A stretch of DNA of 64,000 nt. Origin: Paragordius varius (Eukaryota; Nematomorpha). A program made the position numbers and the translations under genes. The DNA is taken from positions 11,842,001 to 11,906,000 of the forward strand of contig OZ176053.1 in NCBI GenBank assembly GCA_964247055.1. Direction: 5' to 3'. The notes under the pieces are model-generated. The model searched no databases. It was given only the letters and a program-made list of their open reading frames with translations, and was not told where the DNA came from. Of the stretch, positions 13,447 to 24,363 are shown one piece after another; positions within the stretch are counted from its first letter, which is position 1, and the number at the start of each line of letters is the position of its first letter.

Positions 13447-15349
13447 CAGCAAATATATTTACAGTATTCACATTTATGCTGGCCTAATCACATTATTTTG
13501 GCCAATTGGCAATACAGGATGATATGGGTTGAAACAACAAAATGTGTAATTAAACAATTTTTTCCTACATAACAAAATTTGCTTTATAACACACGGTATT
13601 GTATGATAATCAATTCAACATAAATAGGCTTACTGTATAATCATGACCCAAAAATTGGATTAATAATAGTTTATGTAGCGGTTTAATGATAATAATAATG
13701 GGTTTGATGTAGTATATATTGGAGATCATGTATGTTACCAGGAAATATTCAAAGTTTAAATATGTGTTATGGACACTAGTAAACTGAATTTCAACGGCTT
13801 AACCTTATTTTTAATTAACACATTTTTTACATTTTATATTACTGGACTGATATCACAACGCATCACCCAAAAGCGCTCCGATTTACAAATTAATTGCCAA
13901 TTAAAAGTCCATCAATATAAAATGTGTATTCTGATTCGGAGGCTAAGCTATTAAGCATGTGAATGTAAGAATGTTTAATTTTTTTTAATGGTTAAGGCTA
14001 CAAAATGGTTATTTAAAACGGTATAATTGGAATCAAAATTAATTTGATATAATACGTAATATTTTTATGCAATGTTCATTGACTTAACTATCGCAAATCT
14101 GTAAAAATATGTTGCAAATATAGCCGAGTATGAGCCTTTCTTATGTTAAAATATATTCTTTAATCTTTAATCGCCTAAAAAATAAAAGCTAACATTTTAT
14201 GATTTTTTTCATATGCCACGATTAAGAACTTAAAATTCTAAAAAATATTTTTAGCATTGTCCAAATTTTAAATATGCTCTGTTTAGCCATTTTGACGCAT
14301 GATACAAAAAAGTTTTTTAATGTAAAATTGCAAAAAAAACTTATCTCATACTTTTCACATTTTTTCTTTATTTTTTCAAAATCGTGACAACAGGCAATTA
14401 AATGTACATGTTTGAAAAAAATAAATAATTAAGCAAAGCTTTCAAAATTTATGCGATAATTTTTGTTAATTAATATTATATCAGCTATTTGTTTTAAATA
14501 TTTCTTGAAGTAATCTGAATTTTATCGCATAAAACGAAAATATAATGAAATGTTAATTTAAAATCTTCCCAAACTTTTTCCCATTTTTACTTTCTCTTTT
14601 AAATAAAAACAACAGTAAATTCCGATTAAGACAAAAATGCTTCAATCATATATCTAGAAATAACTTTGATAGGCATAATTCTAAAAGCACCTTGATATTT
14701 GTCCAATCTATCTGAATATATTTATTTTGATTGCATATTGCGTTGTACTAACCGATTTCTGCGATTTATAATATTCAAGGTTAACTATTTATCTCGATGA
14801 ATTCGTGGTGGACATTTGTACTGTATATGTTGTAAAAATATACTGAATAACTTTTGTCCATAAGTGTAAATTGTTGGTACAAATTATTTGCTATTTTATA
14901 GATTAACACTAATATAATATGGTGTTTAAAAGTTAAAGTAATAGTGTTTATTTTTTATAGATAAACCGTATAAATGTAATAGCTGCTACAAATGTTACGA
15001 CAACGAAGCTTCCTTGCTTGAACACATACCCAAGCATAAATTCTCCAAACATTCAAGGACCCATATCTGTTATTTGTGTGGTAAATCTTACAGTCAGGAG
15101 GTTTACTTAACAAAACATATTTCCAAGCATAGTGCAATACACACTCGCAATATTATTACCTCATCGGAAATTTTAACGTCCAGCTCATTACAAAACAATT
15201 CCATAATTCCGTCCTATTCCACCATAAACGGGCAAAATATATACATTAATTATATAAATTCCGGAGGTATTTCTACCAATTCAGATTATCTTCCTTTCTA
15301 TGATACCTCACGGCAATATACAGAATATTTGATACCTAATACCTATTAA
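11603..15349 (+). CDS. rn/sqz/lin-29-like: Five-finger C2H2 zinc-finger transcription factor of the rotund/squeeze/LIN-29 (ZNF384/ZNF362) family
   Basis: Two exons, 11603-11972 and 14961-15349, join in phase 1 over a 2,988-nt intron to give 252 residues. Five C2H2 fingers follow each other: YRCTNC (with FANSSYLNQH), YACQFC (SHLQQHLRTHTGD), YKCTFEGC (FTQLSSLQSH), then after the junction YKCNSCYKCY and ICYLCGKSYSQEVYLTKHISKH. The third-to-fifth finger words match the rotund/squeeze/LIN-29 family closely, including the long linker between the last two fingers. An extra N-terminal finger of the family is not seen and may be lost or lie in an undetected exon. The first in-frame ATG after a stop at 11585 was taken as start, so the 5' end is tentative. 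The C-terminal 75 residues are low-complexity, rich in Ser, Asn, Tyr and Ile. A nuclear DNA-binding role in developmental timing or neuronal identity is known for the family and only inferred here. Confidence 0.9.
12658..13205 (-). mobile_element. MITE copy A of the 'TTCAAGTTGGTCCTTGAAC' family, in the zinc-finger gene intron
   Basis: The 548-bp element is flanked by TA (12656-12657 and 13206-13207). It starts TACCATTTGCAGTTCAAG and ends in its imperfect inverse, CTTGAAGTGAAAATGGTA. Just inside the left end, several diverged copies of TTCAAGTTGGTCCTTGAAC stand in tandem; the right end has the inverse. The AT-rich middle matches copy C (27863-28499) in opposite orientation. No coding capacity. 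TA duplication suggests mobilisation by a Tc1/mariner-type transposase. Confidence 0.85.
13398..13455. repeat. Perfect 58-bp palindrome around a (TA)n core
   Basis: TATTTGCTGC, a run of TA dinucleotides, then GCAGCAAATA forms a perfect inverted repeat inside the zinc-finger gene intron. It is a likely cruciform or hairpin, or the fold of a tiny MITE. Confidence 0.85.
13463..13530. repeat. Dispersed repeat shared with 59923-59985
   Basis: Both sites read TTCA(C/T)ATTTATGCTGGC(C/T)TA, then CACATTATT, TTGG(C/T)CAAT and AATACA in the same order and orientation. The two copies are diverged and of unknown family. Confidence 0.5.
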
Positions 15350-15357
15350 TAAATAAA
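15348..15357 (+). terminator. Two AATAAA poly-A signals overlapping the zinc-finger stop codon
   Basis: AATAAA lies at 15348-15353 and 15352-15357, the first overlapping the TAA stop (15347-15349). Cleavage 10-30 nt further on would fall just before the Maf start at 15389, so the 3' UTR is almost absent. Confidence 0.55.
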
Positions 15358-15388
15358 TGAATAGATTTATGTCATCTGTCAACAATTT

Positions 15389-16092
15389 ATGGATGTTCTA
15401 GCTTATTTTAAAAATAAGCGTGTTTTATTAGCAAGCAGTTCTCCTCGCCGAAAAGAAATTTTGGAAAAAATAGTATATATATTTTTAAATTAGTTAACTT
15501 TTGAAGTTTTTCCGTCTGATTTTGATGAATCTTTAGTGCCATTATCTGATCCATACAATTACGTTCAAGTTTTATCGAAATTAAAAGCGAAAAATGTTTC
15601 TCAATTGAAAAGGGTATATCATTTAATAATATATAGGATTTTGATTTATTAATTTCTGCTGATACAATTGTTAGCTTTAATAATGAAATTCTGGGTAAAC
15701 CAAAAAATACCTCACATGCTATTGAGATGTTAAACAAGTTTTTTTATATTTAAAATAATAGATTAAACGGAGATATTCATAAAGTATTTACCGGGGTAAC
15801 ACTTTTGGTTAAAAATCCGAAATCCCACGAATTAATAGAGAAAACATTCACTGATACAACATTAGTTAAAATGGCAAAGAATAGTGAAACTACCCTCTTA
15901 AAATATATTGATACAGGAGAACCAATGTATTATACATATAATTTTAGGGACAAAGCAGGTTCATATGTCATACAAGGGCTCGGTAGTGTATTAATTGAAT
16001 CTATCAATGGAGATTACCACAATGTAATGGGATTTCCCCTTCATAAATTTTTTGTAACTCTAAACGATATATATGACAACTTTATTAAATGA
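15389..16092 (+). CDS. ASMTL (Maf domain): Maf/ASMTL-type nucleoside triphosphate pyrophosphatase
   Basis: Four exons (15389-15472, 15494-15613, 15637-15737, 15762-16092) give 211 residues, the normal length of a one-domain Maf protein. They are separated by introns of only 21, 23 and 24 nt. The Maf motifs are all present in order: LLASSSPRR at the N-terminus (substrate loop), FEVFPSDFDE, ISADTIV with the catalytic-loop Asp, ILGKPKN, VFTGV, YIDTGEP, and the C-terminal run KAGSYVIQGLGS with NVMGFPLH. Maf proteins hydrolyse modified or non-canonical nucleoside triphosphates (dTTP/UTP and methylated forms) in the cytosol. In vertebrates the domain is fused to a methyltransferase in ASMTL; no such fusion is seen here. 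The start is the only ATG that keeps the SSSPRR motif in frame. The gene begins 39 nt after the zinc-finger stop on the same strand. Confidence 0.93.
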
Positions 16093-16103
16093 TTAGACTT
16101 TTT

Positions 16104-16109
16104 AATAAA
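16104..16109 (+). terminator. AATAAA poly-A signal of the Maf gene
   Basis: AATAAA lies 12 nt past the TGA stop at 16090-16092, again implying a very short 3' UTR. Confidence 0.6.
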
Positions 16110-16506
16110 GATATTATATTTTTGTATATGGCAACCAAAACATTTACTACCAAGCTCTTAATATAAATTCTATTTGGAATGATTTTGCCAATTATTTATA
16201 ATTGGCAAAATCATTGCATAATATTATTAGTCTGTATCGTAATCTTTTGTGAAACCCCGAAATCACAATTTAAAGGTTTCGCATAATTTGGTTATTTATA
16301 TTTTTATTCTTTTCTATTGTAATTAAAATAATAAGTCTGTAAATTTTAAAATCATACTAAAATTAAAACCCCGTGACTAAAAACAATACCGCCAAAATCT
16401 TTTTATATATTTTCTTGAGGTAATCATAAGACACCGTATAATAATTCATGAAAAATCGAACCATTTAGGTTTTAGTACCTGTTACCTTCTATAGATTCTT
16501 AATGAT

Positions 16507-16632
16507 ATACCATTTTTCAGTCACACTTTTTCAACCAAACGAAACTATTTTTTAACCTAACGCAACATTTTTAATTACGATCGGATGAGAAATGTTGCGT
16601 TTGCTTAATGTTGTTTTGACGAAAAAATGGTA
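16507..16632. mobile_element. Short palindromic MITE-like element
   Basis: About 126 bp. The outer ends TACCATTTTTCAGTC and GACGAAAAAATGGTA are inverse to each other, and inside them AACGCAACATTT pairs with AAATGTTGCGTT. The whole folds into one hairpin. No coding capacity, and family unknown. It is the only structure seen between the Maf gene and the hAT-type MITE starting at 16880. Confidence 0.65.
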
Positions 16633-16879
16633 CGGCTTACATGTGTTCTTATAGCACATAAAATTTATATTTGACACAAAATTTTAATTAGCCCTAATTT
16701 TATGTATGCAAGTATATCCTCCACCACTCTTGCAAATCTTTTGGATATTTTATAGCATATTACTTCCAATTTATTTTTTGCCTAATTTTTTTAATGTGTG
16801 GCTGTAAAAAGCATATTAAATTTGGCAATAAACAGAGGAAATTGGGATAAAATTATAAAAAAACAAAATGTTTAAAAAC

Positions 16880-17655
16880 CAGGGGTTTTCAACATAAGTG
16901 GCTTCGCTGGCCGCTGATTTGAAAAATTTGAATGTGAGTAGGGTTGTGCATTTGACTGCTTTTTCAAAAAAGTCCGGTCAGACCATGGTCATGGTCATGA
17001 CCACTTTACCTAAGTAAATACCATGCGATATTGGATTATGAAATTACTTCTGAATCTTCAAATACCTCGCTTTTAATACTGGATATTTCAAATAAAATTT
17101 TTCCTGTTTCTTTTACACTTGCTTTGATCATTGAAATATCCAATTATAAAATGTTTTTTCATTTTATTAATTCACATATATGGAATAATTGAATTATAAA
17201 AAGTTGGATTGTTTTCTTTTTCGAAATAACTGGATATGTTTAAATGCTAATTTAAGGATGCATGTTTAACATTTTAAATTTTAAATAAGCAAATTTAAAT
17301 ATTTATATATTTTTTTTAAAATATATTAAAAAATAACTTACTATTATTCTTCCAAAAAAAACAACAATTTTTCAAAAAACAGCTGAAATGACCATGGTCA
17401 AAAAATAAATAGTCACTGACCAAATCATCGGGTCATGACTTGGTCAGCACAACCCTAAACGTGAGTATTGATAAATTTTTCATTAGATTCCAAACATATT
17501 TGCCAATTGGATAGGCTTATTGAGAAAAGTTACGGAAATATCAATTTTATTTAGGTTTTATAAGCATTAATTTACAAAGTGAGAGTTATTAAGTTTTTCA
17601 TAGGCCGCACACATTATCTTAAAAGACCGCATGCGGGCCGCCTGTTGGAAACCCC
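16880..17655 (-). mobile_element. hAT-type MITE, reverse copy, split by a second MITE
   Basis: The left end CAGGGGTTTTCAAC plus GGCTTCGCTGGCCGC and the right end GGCCGCATGCGGGCCGC plus GTTGGAAACCCCT are inverse in layout to the copies at 17700-17925 and 38914-39194. The interior also matches them in reverse complement (for example the word around ATATCAATTTTATTTA). CAGGGG-type ends with GGCC-rich subterminal words are typical of hAT elements. Its sequence is interrupted at 16939-17458. Confidence 0.7.
16939..17458. mobile_element. hAT-type MITE nested inside the 16880-17655 element
   Basis: Inverted ends TAGGGTTGTGC and GCACAACCCTA bound 520 bp. Flanking 8-mers AATGTGAG (16931-16938) and AACGTGAG (17459-17466) agree at seven of eight positions, as expected for a hAT target duplication. 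Subterminal GACCATGGTCA words occur near both ends. No coding capacity. Confidence 0.8.
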
Positions 17656-17699
17656 TTTTTTAATCATCCCTTTACGGGTTGCATTCACCCATTTTTTGT

Positions 17700-17925
17700 C
17701 ATCACATGAAAAATTTGGAATACGATTTGCAAAATATGCTCATAAATATTAGAAAAATTGATATTTCTTAAACAATTTTTAAATAAGTTTATCCATTGTC
17801 AAGAACTAGAAAAAAATTGTTACGTTGCTTTTGCAGTCCTATGTTAGAAATCTAATAAATTATTTTTATACCCATATTTATTTCGAATGCGGCCTGCGAA
17901 GCCATTTGTGTTGGACACGTCTGGT
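17700..17925 (+). mobile_element. hAT-type MITE, truncated forward copy
   Basis: From TTGATATTTCTTAAA through GAAATCTAATAAATT to the end GCGGCCTGCGAAGCC...GTGTTGGACAC this follows the copy at 38914-39194 in the same order. The left end is missing or runs into the neighbouring copy. Confidence 0.7.
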
Positions 17926-20179
17926 CTTCTGAAAATAACTTTTAAAACATAATTGTTCGAATCTCATCACGGAAATGGGCATTTTTTCTTAATTAGACTA
18001 GCTTTTTCGAACCCTTCAAATGTAGTATTATAGAAAACCCATTATTTAAAAGAAATGTCCTTAACTGAGGGTCTACTTTAAACGGCTAATTCACCCACGG
18101 ACACAAAAATCATTATTAAAATTGTGTAGGTTATTATCATGAATTTTCTTCGAAAACTTTTACGACTTCCTTTCAGAATTGAAATATTAGGGTACTCAAA
18201 AGGTATTTCTCTAAGGATAAGAAATAAATAAAAATATTTCAATGGGTTCTTACGGTGTACATATCAAAAATTGATTCAGACCCAATAACATTGCGTCCAA
18301 TATCGGGATGTATAAAGCAAAAGCCTGATGAAATATATTCTGATAAAAAATTGTATTACGATATGGTGCTTTTGATTTTGGCCCTTTTTGTGGTAAGTGC
18401 TCCCTATCAGTAATGGCGAAATTTCCGCACATTTTTTTATAAACTTTTTTTTCAAAGCTAAATGCTTCATTTGATAAATATCACTAATTTATATCGTAAA
18501 CTACATATAAAAGATAAAACAGTAATTTATAAAAATTTAATTTTTAGAAGTGGCTCCGAAAGTCACGAATTTTTTCCCAATTTTAAAATGTGCTGATTAT
18601 TCTCAATAAAATACACACAAAAAATAGCGAGATTGCGCGATTTTAAATTAATGCTAAATTTTGATTCAACCTAAAATATTTTTAAAAAATGCATATTTTT
18701 TTCAAAAAATATTTTTAGAAAAATTTTGTTAAAGTGCACTTCATACTATTTTGAGGCATCATAGAAACGGTATAAAAACGCTTTAAGTATTATAAAAACA
18801 CTTTTATAATTCTATGGTAAACATTTCTATCCTTTCAGTTAATTAGAAGGTTCAGTTAAATTTGGTGCGTTTTTGTAAATACAATTTATGTTTAGTATAA
18901 ATGAGGACGAACGATTTAGCATTATCGAATTATAGAGGTGTTTTTATAATATCTCAAAGCGTTTTTATATTATCTACATGCCTCAAAATAGTATAAAGTA
19001 CGCTTCAACAAAGTTTTGCTATCTGCATATAATATAAATATTTTGCACACAACTACACCTTTTATATGAAAATAAAACATAATTATTAGGCTTGTACCGA
19101 CATTTATAACCACTTGAATACAACCCATTCATTTTTGTCCTTCGATTCAAATTGCGGTAGTTGGATACCCCCGCTCTTAAATTCTTTAAAAAATAATGAA
19201 GGAATTTATGGCAATTTAGACTAATATCACAATAATAAACCGAAATATATAAAAAAGGTATTCAAAAAATACCTGATATTACTTATTAAACTGAAACCCA
19301 AAGGTAAAAAGTTAGTCAACGAGACATGTGTGCAATGGTAATATTAAAAAATAAAACAAAATAAATCACTTTTCTATATCTTAATGTTAGATGTTATTTA
19401 AATAGAAAAATTTGCTTTAATCTACCTTAAAAATTAAATGAAGACGATATTTTGCAAAAAATTTTGTAAAATAAAAATGTCGTCGAAGTCGTTTGACATT
19501 GATCATTTTTTCAAAACAAAATTTTATTTAATTATTTTGGCTTAGTTATATAATTTTTATTGGGATAGAAGCATAAATTAAATTAGGACCGTTTCCTTTG
19601 GTATTATAAATACTAACTTAACTTTAGTTTGAAGTATTTATATATATTAATTTGAATTGTCAAGAGAGTCATCCCATTTTATAAAAGGGAGCCTTAGCTT
19701 TTACCAAAATAACTTTAAACGCAATGTCCGCAAATTTTAACATGTTATGGAGCAGTTACCACTAAAGTGAATGTAACTTTCTCACTTCTAAAAGCCAAAA
19801 CAGCACCATGCTAATCCTGCCATTCTATCAAAATATATATTCATCTAGATATTTTTAGTGGACACTGTGCAATTATTTAAAATTGCATTTCTTAAAAGGG
19901 TGCGGGTTAGCTGAAAGGCATACACCTCGCAATTGTAATTGAATTGGCCTAAAATTTTTTTCGAAAATTTTAAACTCAGCATAGGGACTAAATCTTACAA
20001 TTTCTCGTTTTTATGTTGTGATTTAATGTTAATTGCGATTGTTAAACATAATTATTATGCAGTTGAAATTAGATCATTCTCATCAACCAAATAATCGCGA
20101 TAATACAAAGTTTCTATAAAATATTTAATTTACACGCTTCTGCTGTATATTTGGTATTTTACATTCATAAAATTTTCAC
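17926..20179. other. Gene-free stretch before BOP1, apart from a foldback
   Basis: No gene supported. A foldback element occupies 18719-19020. A 50-codon open stretch at about 18250-18400 (containing DSDPITLRPISG) has slightly more coding-like composition and ends near a GTAAGT donor-like site, but no family was recognised and no acceptor was found. Confidence 0.45.
18719..19020. mobile_element. Foldback (palindromic) MITE
   Basis: Arms of about 90 bp (18721-18815 and 18925-19020) are imperfect inverse copies. CATACTATTTTGAGGCA on the left meets TGCCTCAAAATAGTATAA on the right, and TATAAAAACGCTTTAAG meets its inverse further in. The loop is about 110 bp. Coding capacity is absent. Confidence 0.75.
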
Positions 20180-23100
20180 ATGGCTTTGAAAGTAGAGGGT
20201 CAGGATTATCTTGATGATTTTGACACTTCCGATGAAGAAGTAAACCTTATTATATTTTAGGAAATTCAAAATTCGGTCGGAAACGTTCCGATGAGTTGGT
20301 ATGAAGATTATCCGCATATTGGTTACACCCAAGACGGCACTAAAATTTTTAAACCAGCAAAAGGAAATGAATTAGATGAATTTTTAGATAAGATGGAAAA
20401 TCCGGATTATTGGTTTAATCTTTTTAATATATAGGCGTAAAGTTAAAGACACACAAACGGGACGTGATGTATTGCTAACCGATGACGAATTAACATCTAT
20501 TAAAAAAATTATATCACATAATTATACTTCGACAAATGATACTTATGAACCTTGGGTAGATTTTTTTACCAATGAAGTCATGATTCATCCGCTTATTAAT
20601 ACTGTTCGCAGCAAGAAAAGTTTTATTCCTTCGCTTTCCGAAAAGGAAAAAGTAATGTTCTATAAATAATTAATATTTTAATGTATGTATATCATTGTAA
20701 AAACTGGTTATAATTAATTTTATGCTTGATTTGTTTTTATAATTTTTTCCATAAAAATAAAATAGGTACAAAAATTGGTTTATGCCATGCGTATGGGTTG
20801 GATTAAACACAAAAAACCTAAAAACTATGATGATGCCGAACCCTTTAATCAAGATCTCTGGAAACCTACGGATGTAATTATTTACACAAAATTTATATTT
20901 TAAACACTTAAGTTGGGGGTAATTTAGATTAAAACTAACTCAAACTTTTAGCCGAATATTCGCATGTAGCTTTTAGTAAATAAATTGATAAAAAATTGGA
21001 AAATGATACATTATGATTTATAAATAAAAAGCAAATTTTTATTCAACTTGATATAAGAGCTATCGGAATTTTAGACAACAGAAGCTACAAAAGTGTTTTG
21101 TCTAATATATCATGTGTTTGATAAATTTAAACCTAAATGGCTTTTAGAATTAAACTAATCTATAAAGCAAGTACCGCTATAAGTATTTATAGAGGAATTT
21201 CATCAGTAATTATCTATCATAATTTCAATTAATTAATCGCTTTTTCTTTCTTTCTTTTTAGAGTGAAGACATACAAAGTAAACGTGATTTATTAAGAATG
21301 CGTCATTATATCCCTGCCCCTAAACCAGCATTACCACACCATCAAGAATCCTACAATCCTCCATTGGAGTATTTGTTTGATGAAAAAGAGGTTATTTTAT
21401 ATCATTTAAAAAGTTTTAAAGTTAGTTTTATTTATTGGATGAAAGGTAAGTTTTTGATTTGCTGGTATGTAAAAATCAAAGTTTTGTATTATTTCGGTAC
21501 TTTTTTAAATATTGTTAGATAGCCCTTTACAACAAAGAGAGATATAATTGGCAATTAGCATGAACTGTTTTTTTTTCATTTTTTAGGCAAAACCTTATAG
21601 AAGGAAAGGCTTGCTTCCCTGTATAATATAATGATATAATTTAATTAAACAAAAAACGATAATATTTTAATTTATTTTTCATGGCATGCAGAAAGAAAAA
21701 TGGTTGACCCAAGATCCGGAGGATAGAAGAATTAATTTTATACCTCAACATTATTCAAGTCTTCGGCATGTTCCATCCTATGAAAATTTTATTTTAGAAC
21801 AATATGAACGATGCCTAGACCTTTATCTTTGTCCCCGTGTTCGAAAAATGAAGGTTTGGGTTATTTTCTTTGTAAAATATCAATGTTTTAAATTAAATTT
21901 GTAGTGTTGAATACCTGAATTATACGTTGGGAAAAAGTTTTAAAAGGCATTCCATCAAATAATAAATATATCGCTTTTAGATAGAAATATCCGATATAAT
22001 AAATATAATCCCAATGATATAATTATATAAAAATATTAATTTTAAATTTTGCGATAGATAAAGTCATCATTGATTTATTGAAACATTTTGTGACATCCAT
22101 AAGTATAGATAATATATAATTTTTGTAGGTATCATAAAATATAAATTTTAAAACTAAAAACAATTTAAATGTTTTAACTTATTGGTATCTTATGTTTCGA
22201 ATTTATTGATACACATACTATATCCCCTAAATTTTAACAATATTTTTATTAATTTTGGGGATTGTAATATAATTTATTACAATTTTTCGTTGACATACAT
22301 ACTACTCGATAGGCAAATTTATCCTCATCGAAAGATTTATTACCAACCTTACCGAAACCTGAGGACCTAAGACCGTTTCCCTCAAATCTGGCTATTACTT
22401 ACAGAGGTCACACTGGTCCAGTTACTTGTATAGCTGTAGATACGCTCTACAATCACAGATACCTTTTATCAGGTTTTATAAATTGTATATTAAATTTAAG
22501 TTTTAACAATACATTGTTCATAAAAATTTTATATATATTTCTTAGGCGATTATTAAAATTCTCCATCATTAAACCTTGATTGGAAAAGGTGTAAATTAGC
22601 ATTATTAATAATAAATTGTTATAGGTTCTAGAGATTCAAGTATACGAATATGGGAAATATCCACAGGGAGATGTTTGAAAACTCTACGTTTTACGGGACC
22701 TCAAATGAAATCATTGTCGCAAGATAGTGTTAAAAATACAGCTAACGAGAAACAAGAATTGGTAATTCTTGCATTTTATCATCGTAAATGCAATTTTTAC
22801 GCATGTTTATTAATTTGTTAATCATTATTATTCTAAATGTTAATGCAAATATGTTGGTTTTAATTATTTTTTCATTTAAACTTTTTTATATTGTTTGCCC
22901 GCTGTTATAGGTCATATAAATATCCAAAATAATTTTAAGAAAATATTAAAGATATCCTGTTTCTCAATGATTGAAAGTTGATATTGATTTAAAATTTATG
23001 TTAAATAATAGAAAATAGGTTAAAAACGATAAAACAGATGAATGATTTACGATTTGATTGATAAAGGGTAAAAATAAAATAAAAAAGTCAAAGGACCAAC

Positions 23101-24329
23101 TTGATTCGTTCAAGGACCAACTTGAAGTGCAAATGGTATATTGTATTTATAGATATTATGCTGCCATCATTTTTTTATATATGTCTGTATAGAAAGATAA
23201 TGTTAGTTTGCTCAATGCAAACATCGATAATTGTACCCAAATGCCGGTCAATAGTGTAGCTTGGTGTCCTATCGAATCTAAATTTGGATCTTTTCCTCTT
23301 ATTGCTATAGCCATCGGTTCTTATGTATTTATCATTGCCCTACCTAAACTTATTATGGGACGTATTTTTAGTCCTCAAAAAACAATAAAACCCCAAAATA
23401 ATGAAGAGGACCTCAATAAAGAAACCGTTAAACTTGCCAAAGATTACAAATCTACCAATGAAAGTGAGAAGAATAAATTTGAAACGCTGTTTAAAATGGC
23501 TTGGACTTCCGTTTTAGCTCCTGAAAAAACAAATGCTAATAAAGAAAATTCTGATTCTGGTATAATTATTATCATTTGAATGTTTGTAAGTCTAGATATT
23601 GTATACATAGGGTCGGTGATATTTTATATTAGTGTAATTATGCGGTTAAATATAAAATTTTATTTATTCTTTATCAAAATGTTTGCATTTGTATGATAAC
23701 TTAATATATAATAACTTAACGAAATAATATGCGTAAAAATTATATATAATTGTTGCGTTTTTTCGTTTCCAAATGAATAAGCTAATAATTCATATAATAA
23801 ATTATTCTTTTTATACAAAAAAGGTTTGGTTTGATAAGAAAATAATAAATTTATTTTGCCCAATTATTTTAGATCAAGATGAATTGGACAAAAAGGACAC
23901 ACCAAGTATAATTTTACCAAAAATTTAGCAAATCTTATACCTTTTTCCTCTATATATATTATAAAATTTTATATAAATTTAGAATCTGTTGTTACTTGGA
24001 TTAAACCAAACAAAGATTTTCGTGAATTGGGAATTGTGTATATATTAAAACATTCCAAGGTTATTACTATATTATAGATGCAAGATATTGTTTGATACAA
24101 TTGCGAAAAAAATATTGAAACCATTTAATATATTATAAATTTATTTAATTCGTTTTTTTTACTTTTTTTCCAAAAAATTTATCATTAACGTAACAAAAAA
24201 TAATTTTTTAATTTTTAAAGGAGGTAACCAAAATCGAGTGGCATAAAGGCGGAGATTATATTCTCTCTGTTTGTGCTAAAAACGGATCTGAATCTATCAT
24301 TCTCAATAAATTATCCCGACGAGAATCAC

Positions 24330-24363
<34 letters not shown>

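Noticed and set aside
17955-17985. GTTCGAATC, a B-box-like word
   Set aside because: No A box or cloverleaf at the right distance upstream, so neither a tRNA gene nor a tRNA-derived SINE is supported.
18250-18470. Minus-strand frames of 60-64 codons
   Set aside because: Two overlapping frames without known domain or splice context. A transposase origin was considered but no catalytic motif was found.
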